NCBI GenBank assembly: GCA_020635905.1
Contig: JACJYV010000001.1
Span: 1,302,001-1,366,000, forward strand
Reading direction: 5' to 3'
Origin: Bacteroidia bacterium
GTDB taxonomy: Bacteria > Bacteroidota > Bacteroidia > J057 > JADKCL01
DNA length: 64,000 nucleotides
Made by a program: the position numbers and the translations under genes
The notes under the pieces: generated by a model
What the model saw: the letters and a program-made list of their open reading frames with translations, nothing else
Database searches by the model: none
What the model was told of the DNA's origin: nothing
In this document: positions 59,954-64,000 of the stretch, piece by piece
Position numbering within the stretch: the first letter of the stretch is position 1
How the letters are laid out: each line of letters begins with the position of its first letter

Positions 59954-60685
59954 AGATTTCTTTTTTAATGCGTCGTAAATATAACAGTTTACCCCAAAGG
60001 ATTTGGTTCCTGCAACTAAAATTCGAACTTATCATCTGGCAAAAAATTCCCCTCCAAAATCGCAATCAGCTAAAGATCAGCCTGGATTTAAAACGGGGCC
60101 GGGCTTCAGGTTCCAAACTCAGTAATCAGCATTTGCAATAATTGTTACAGTCACCCGAAATATTCATCCCAAAGGCTTGAAACCAATTCGTAAGGTTATT
60201 TTGGGGACGCTCGGGAAATAATAAATGTATTCACCATTCCCTTTCCCACCTTACCCTCTGAATCCCACCATCTGAATACTCCCGCTTCACATCTAAAATC
60301 AAATTTCTCACCACCATCCTCTAAAATCTAAATCAATCCAGAGGATTGAAGCCGCGAAGCGGGGGTATTTTTTGGCGAAGCCAACCAGGGTGGGGTGGCC
60401 TTGCCAAAACCAGGGGGCGGCTTTGAGCGAGGGGAGTGGGCGGCTGGTGGCCTTGTGTGCTGGGTCCGTGGTGTGAGGGGGCAGGGTTTAGGTTTTGGCG
60501 CTTTTTGCTTCTTTTTCTAAAAAAGAAGGCCTGCCCGGCCAGGGCACCCCAAAAATTAACCACAAATTCAAATTTTGCGACAACTTGTTGTCGCTTACTA
60601 CGCCCTAAGAGCCTAATTTCTAACGACTCACATCTAACGACTAACGACTCACATCTAAAATCTATCATCTAACCATCTGACATCT
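59954..60685. repeat. Repeat-rich intergenic region
   Basis: 732 bases without a supported gene. It contains the second copy of the 100-bp repeat (60449-60547, identical 54-base core 60478-60531), a small hairpin TTGGC-GAA-GCCAA at 60372-60384, and drifting words around 60600-60685 (ATCTAACGACTAACGACTC, ATCTAAAATCTATCATC). Frames in this stretch do not look protein-like. Confidence 0.6.
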
Positions 60686-60722
60686 AAAAAAAAGCGCCCC
60701 CAAAACCTGGGAGCGCTTTTTT
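60686..60722. terminator. Bidirectional Rho-independent terminator
   Basis: AAAAAAGCGCCCCC and GGGAGCGCTTTTTT pair around a short AAAACCT loop with one bulge; both flanks end in runs of A or T. It stands 20 bases after the stop of the large minus-strand secreted-protein gene, the expected position for its terminator. Confidence 0.8.
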
Positions 60723-60742
60723 GAGAGAAAACCCCTGCCTGA

Positions 60743-63415
60743 TTATTTGCTCAGGTAGAGTTTATCGGTTTTAACCACACCAGTTGCAGTGGTGATTTTG
60801 TAGAGGTAAACGCCAGCTGCTTCGTTAGAGCCGTCGAATACAACTTTATTGTCCACATTTGCATTAACTGCACCATTGAATACCGTGGCAACTTTCACAC
60901 CAGTCACGTCGAAAATTTCAACTACAGCCGTAGTGTTCTCGGTGAAGGTGAAAGAGATGGTGGTAGTCTGGTTGAAGGGGTTGGGGTAAGCTTTTACCAC
61001 AGGTCCGCCCTGATCGCCAGCTTCGCCGGCCCACTTGTGATGGTCGCCACTTCCGTGGTGTCCGCTTCCACTTCCGCTGCCACAAACAACGTAGCAAGGT
61101 CCGTCATCGCTGCTGCTTCTGCAGAAGCCTTTGTAAATGGCGGGTCCGTAGCATACGGTGTTGTTGTTATTATTGCAGTTGTTATTGGAACCGTGGTGTC
61201 CGTTGCTGCTGCATGGAACGGGCTGTCCGTTCACCCAGGCAGGCTGAGGATTGGATTGAGCGGCTTCACAATCGATCTGGTTGCAGGGTCCGAGTGAGTA
61301 CTTCACAGAAGCGAGGTAATCAGCTGCACAGGCACAGGAAACACAGATGTTGTAAGTAGGCAGAACTCTCTGGTGGTGGCTGCCGTGGTTGTGGTGACCA
61401 CTTCCACACTGACCATGACCGTTATTTCCACCGTTGCAGTGTCCACCACCGTCATTGGAGCCTGAGCCCGAATTATGGTGTCCGGAGCTGCTGCTGCCGC
61501 AGGCGTCGCTGAGGTTGGGGTTGTAGCAAAGTACCACGCCGGTTTCGGTGCAGATTTCGCTGCTTCCGCTGCCATGGTGACCGCTTCCGCTGCCGTCATT
61601 CCAGCCGGAGCCGGAGTTGTGGTGTCCGGAGCTGCCGGAACCGCTGGTCGGGGGAGGACCACAACGTACGTCGATGGAAGAAACGAATACATCGTCAAGA
61701 GCGGAGCATCCGCGCTGGTCAGTTACCACTACGGTGTAGAGGGTATTTTCCAGCGGACAAACCGTTACAGAAGCGGTGTTTCCAACAGGATTACCATTTC
61801 CGTCAGTCCAGGAGTAGGTGTATCCTTCAACTCCACCCATGGCAGAAGCGGTAAGCTCGGTGCAACCGTAGGTGGGAGCCAGGTTTTCGCAACCTGTGTT
61901 GTAAACGGTGGCGCAGGGGCCGGCGTCAACTTCCAGAGGAGCAATGCCCAGATCGGTAATGGTTACGGTACCAGAACCTTCGGTTCCGCTGAATCCGTCA
62001 ACCTGAATGTAAACGGTGGTTCCGGGCTCAAGGCAATCGAGGGTCAGGGAGGAGGAGAACAGGTTACCGCCGTCGTCATTGGCACCCAGTTCGGTGAAAC
62101 CAGCAATGTTTCCGCAGTCACCATTCACGTCCCAAACAGCAATCTGGGTGTCGAAAGGAGACTGGTCAAAGGTACAGGCGAAGTTGATTGATCCACCAGA
62201 TCCGGCAGGAACTGTGTAGGAGAACCATACGTCGTTTTGAGCAACGGTTTCAAATGAACACCATCCATCAACTGCGTCGCATGAGGGGAAGGCGCCAATG
62301 GTACCAGCACCAGGGGTGGCGGCAGAGGGATTGGCACAAGTGTTATCGAAAGCAACGGTGGCAGAGCTGCCGGGAGCTACAGAAGGAATAACTTCTGCGG
62401 TGCAGGGATCGTCATTGGGGGTGGGTCCGCCAGCAGGAACTTCGCGAACTTCAACCACACCTGTTCCGGTCCAGCCGGCATATCCGTCGATCTGGATGTA
62501 GTACAACTCGCCCGGAGTCAGGGAAATGTAACCACACTGATCGTGGATGCGTGACATGAAAATTGTACCGCCATCATCGTTGGCTGCAATTTCAACTGCA
62601 CTCAGACCTACGGAGAAGCAGTCGTCAATCTGCCACAGAGCCATCTGGGTATCACCAAACAGGTCATCAGTAATGGCCTCAATGTCAACGTTTCCGGAAG
62701 CAGGAGCGATGAAGGTAAACCAAAGGTCGTTGTCAACCAAAGTTTCGAATGAACACCAGCCATCAAGCGCATCGCAGGAAGGACCGGGACCCACTGTACC
62801 AGGACCTGGTGAAGGTCCGTCAGCGGAGGCAAAGGTATTATCCCAGGAAGAAGAAACGGGGGTTCCAATTACAGGAGTACCCATGAATTCTGCCTGACAA
62901 ACATCATCATTTGCAGGAACAGTACAACCCTGACCGGGTGAGCACTGCATCAGCAGGTCATATCCCACCTGATTGAGGGGATTACAGGGCCATTCATTGA
63001 CTGACAACCAGATGGAGCCGTCAAAATTTGACTGCCAGGTAAGGGTGGAAGCAAAAACATTGGGTCCACATCCAAAGTCGTCATCATTTTCACCTACCAG
63101 TGACAAGTCAGCCGCATTCCAGATGCGCATGTAGGAGTCAAAGCTGATGAGACCACAGGTGGTCCAGGTGTAGGTATTACCACAGGTAACGTTGAAGAGA
63201 ACCAGGTCACCGGTCACCAACACGTTAGAAGGGGAAATAAACAGCGGTCCGCAGGCAGCCCCGTCGAAGAGGATATTGCCGGTGGAATCTGTCAGGTTGT
63301 AGAAGGAGGAATTGGCGTTGATATTTGTAAAAATATCATCGCACTGGGCTTGGGCAGTTATGCCGGCGAAGCTGAGTACAAAAGCCAGACACAACGAGAA
63401 TATATTCTTTTTCAT
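60743..63415 (-). CDS. T9SS-exported His/Gly/Ser-rich surface protein
   Basis: 890 residues. A signal peptide (IFSLCLAFVLSFAGITAQAQ) is followed by two ~165-residue modules that share WCSFET..(D/N)D(L/V)WF motifs and conserved cysteines. A low-complexity region (about residues 585-790) is rich in Gly, Ser, His and Asn (GSGSSGHHNSGSGW, GHHNHGSHH), a possible metal-binding or flexible linker. The end is a type-A sorting signal (VVKAYPNPFNQTTTISFTFT ... AAGVYLYKI). Exported by the type IX system. Upstream is a small secreted-protein gene 30 bases away, probably in the same transcript. Confidence 0.9.
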   Translation of the reverse strand: MKKNIFSLCLAFVLSFAGITAQAQCDDIFTNINANSSFYNLTDSTGNILFDGAACGPLFISPSNVLVTGDLVLFNVTCGNTYTWTTCGLISFDSYMRIWNAADLSLVGENDDDFGCGPNVFASTLTWQSNFDGSIWLSVNEWPCNPLNQVGYDLLMQCSPGQGCTVPANDDVCQAEFMGTPVIGTPVSSSWDNTFASADGPSPGPGTVGPGPSCDALDGWCSFETLVDNDLWFTFIAPASGNVDIEAITDDLFGDTQMALWQIDDCFSVGLSAVEIAANDDGGTIFMSRIHDQCGYISLTPGELYYIQIDGYAGWTGTGVVEVREVPAGGPTPNDDPCTAEVIPSVAPGSSATVAFDNTCANPSAATPGAGTIGAFPSCDAVDGWCSFETVAQNDVWFSYTVPAGSGGSINFACTFDQSPFDTQIAVWDVNGDCGNIAGFTELGANDDGGNLFSSSLTLDCLEPGTTVYIQVDGFSGTEGSGTVTITDLGIAPLEVDAGPCATVYNTGCENLAPTYGCTELTASAMGGVEGYTYSWTDGNGNPVGNTASVTVCPLENTLYTVVVTDQRGCSALDDVFVSSIDVRCGPPPTSGSGSSGHHNSGSGWNDGSGSGHHGSGSSEICTETGVVLCYNPNLSDACGSSSSGHHNSGSGSNDGGGHCNGGNNGHGQCGSGHHNHGSHHQRVLPTYNICVSCACAADYLASVKYSLGPCNQIDCEAAQSNPQPAWVNGQPVPCSSNGHHGSNNNCNNNNNTVCYGPAIYKGFCRSSSDDGPCYVVCGSGSGSGHHGSGDHHKWAGEAGDQGGPVVKAYPNPFNQTTTISFTFTENTTAVVEIFDVTGVKVATVFNGAVNANVDNKVVFDGSNEAAGVYLYKITTATGVVKTDKLYLSK

Positions 63416-63445
63416 ACCTTATATCATTTTAGAGTGAAACATTCA

Positions 63446-63835
63446 TCAATTCAACCCGGTGGGCTGAATCTGCTTTGCAGTGACTGGCACAGCGGCAGTA
63501 CGTGTGGAAGCATCAAGTTTCATCAGTCGATGATATTCGGCGGCATTGTTCTGGACGAACTTTGCTTTAGCTGCCTGATAATTGGACTTATCAACAGCTT
63601 TGTTGCCCGTGGCTACGTAGCCGGGCATGAGGGTGACACCCGCTTGCTGGGTGTAATGCGCCTTCTTGAGATTGTCGGGAGCATTTTTCTCAACCATTTC
63701 CTTCTTGGCCTGATCGGCGGTCTTGCTGGCAATACCACCGTGGTTACCTGTCACTTGTTGAGCATTTACGCTCCCAAATGCAAATAACAGGCCTAAGGAG
63801 AAGGCAAAACAGATCAGCATTTTTAGTTTCTTCAT
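63446..63835 (-). CDS. Small secreted protein upstream of the T9SS gene
   Basis: 129 residues. A signal peptide (LKMLICFAFSLGLLFAFGSV, then NAQQ) is followed by a hydrophilic, helix-prone mature part rich in Lys, Asn and Ala (KAKFVQNNAAEYHRLMKLDA). No recognised family. Its stop lies 30 bases before the start of the His/Gly/Ser-rich gene on the same strand, so it is probably the first gene of a two-gene unit. Confidence 0.75.
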   Translation of the reverse strand: MKKLKMLICFAFSLGLLFAFGSVNAQQVTGNHGGIASKTADQAKKEMVEKNAPDNLKKAHYTQQAGVTLMPGYVATGNKAVDKSNYQAAKAKFVQNNAAEYHRLMKLDASTRTAAVPVTAKQIQPTGLN

Positions 63836-63874
63836 AATCTTGATTTTTTAGATAAACACTAAAAGTAAAAGAAC

Positions 63875-63897
63875 ATGCTCTGTTGAAAACAGGGCAT
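63875..63897. promoter_or_regulatory. Inverted repeat upstream of the two-gene secreted unit
   Basis: ATGCTCTGTT and AACAGGGCAT pair (one G-T mismatch) around GAA, about 40 bases before the ATG of the small secreted protein. It may be a 5' leader stem-loop or operator. Nothing else is evident from 63836 to the window end. Confidence 0.4.
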
Positions 63898-64000
63898 CAT
63901 TACGGTAAAAATTTGAAAACCAGGTTAGTCAAAACTGGTGATTTCCGCTTGGCTGCTTTTGGGGAAGCAACCGAAAAATCCACTATCTAAAAGCTAAAAC

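Overview
The window reads as chromosomal DNA of a member of the Bacteroidota, probably near the Saprospiria (lineage is inference). Supporting signs are type IX secretion C-terminal signals of both the CHU_C type (33868-35799) and the 'YPNPF' type (60743-63415), a Bacteroidota-style single-sheath extracellular contractile injection system (eCIS), a DUF692 RiPP precursor ending in CPACGMG, and the absence of clear Shine-Dalgarno sequences. No rRNA, tRNA or CRISPR array was seen.

1-3365 holds the 3' end of an unknown gene, a lipoprotein/SRPBCC pair, an IS630-type insertion with a slippery A7 run between its two reading frames, a terminator, and a secreted sulfite-oxidase-like protein.

3820-29405 is a complete-looking eCIS locus on the plus strand. 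In order: DUF4255 cap protein, a novel protein sharing a domain with the sheath, sheath, three gp19-type tube proteins, a 54-residue DUF5908 protein, LysM protein, VgrG-like spike, gp25, spike tip, giant baseplate J protein, two modular tail fibres, Pvc12-like baseplate protein, a four-repeat unknown protein, tape measure, and AAA+ ATPase. A small protein (29606) and a three-gene haem-enzyme operon follow on the same strand: a duplicated membrane protein, a DyP peroxidase and a cytochrome P450. These may be a metabolic passenger or eCIS-related; the sequence alone does not decide.

33868-37609 (minus strand) carries a large T9SS type-B protein and a compact RiPP cassette: a cysteine-rich precursor ending CPACGMG and its DUF692 multinuclear-iron enzyme with an extra C-terminal domain. 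37610-39740 is repeat-rich and contains an IS4-type element whose transposase is split by an in-frame stop. 39743-42665 carries a small XRE regulator, a candidate NlpC/P60-like eCIS effector and a tandemly duplicated secreted protein.

42767-46287 is an overlapping three-gene minus-strand operon (SDR-like protein, MurE-like ligase, arylsulfotransferase-like propeller). 46851-55184 is a signalling island: an XRE regulator paralogous to the one at 39743, two stand-alone receiver proteins, a 1307-residue CheB-CheR-PAS-histidine kinase, and an eight-TM histidine kinase paired with a NarL-type regulator. 55449-63835 holds an unknown protein, small secreted proteins, an SLC12-like transporter, a FabH-like ketoacyl synthase, and a His/Gly/Ser-rich T9SS cargo protein. 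Many intergenic regions contain short drifting tandem words and small palindromes that look like a genome-wide repeat habit.
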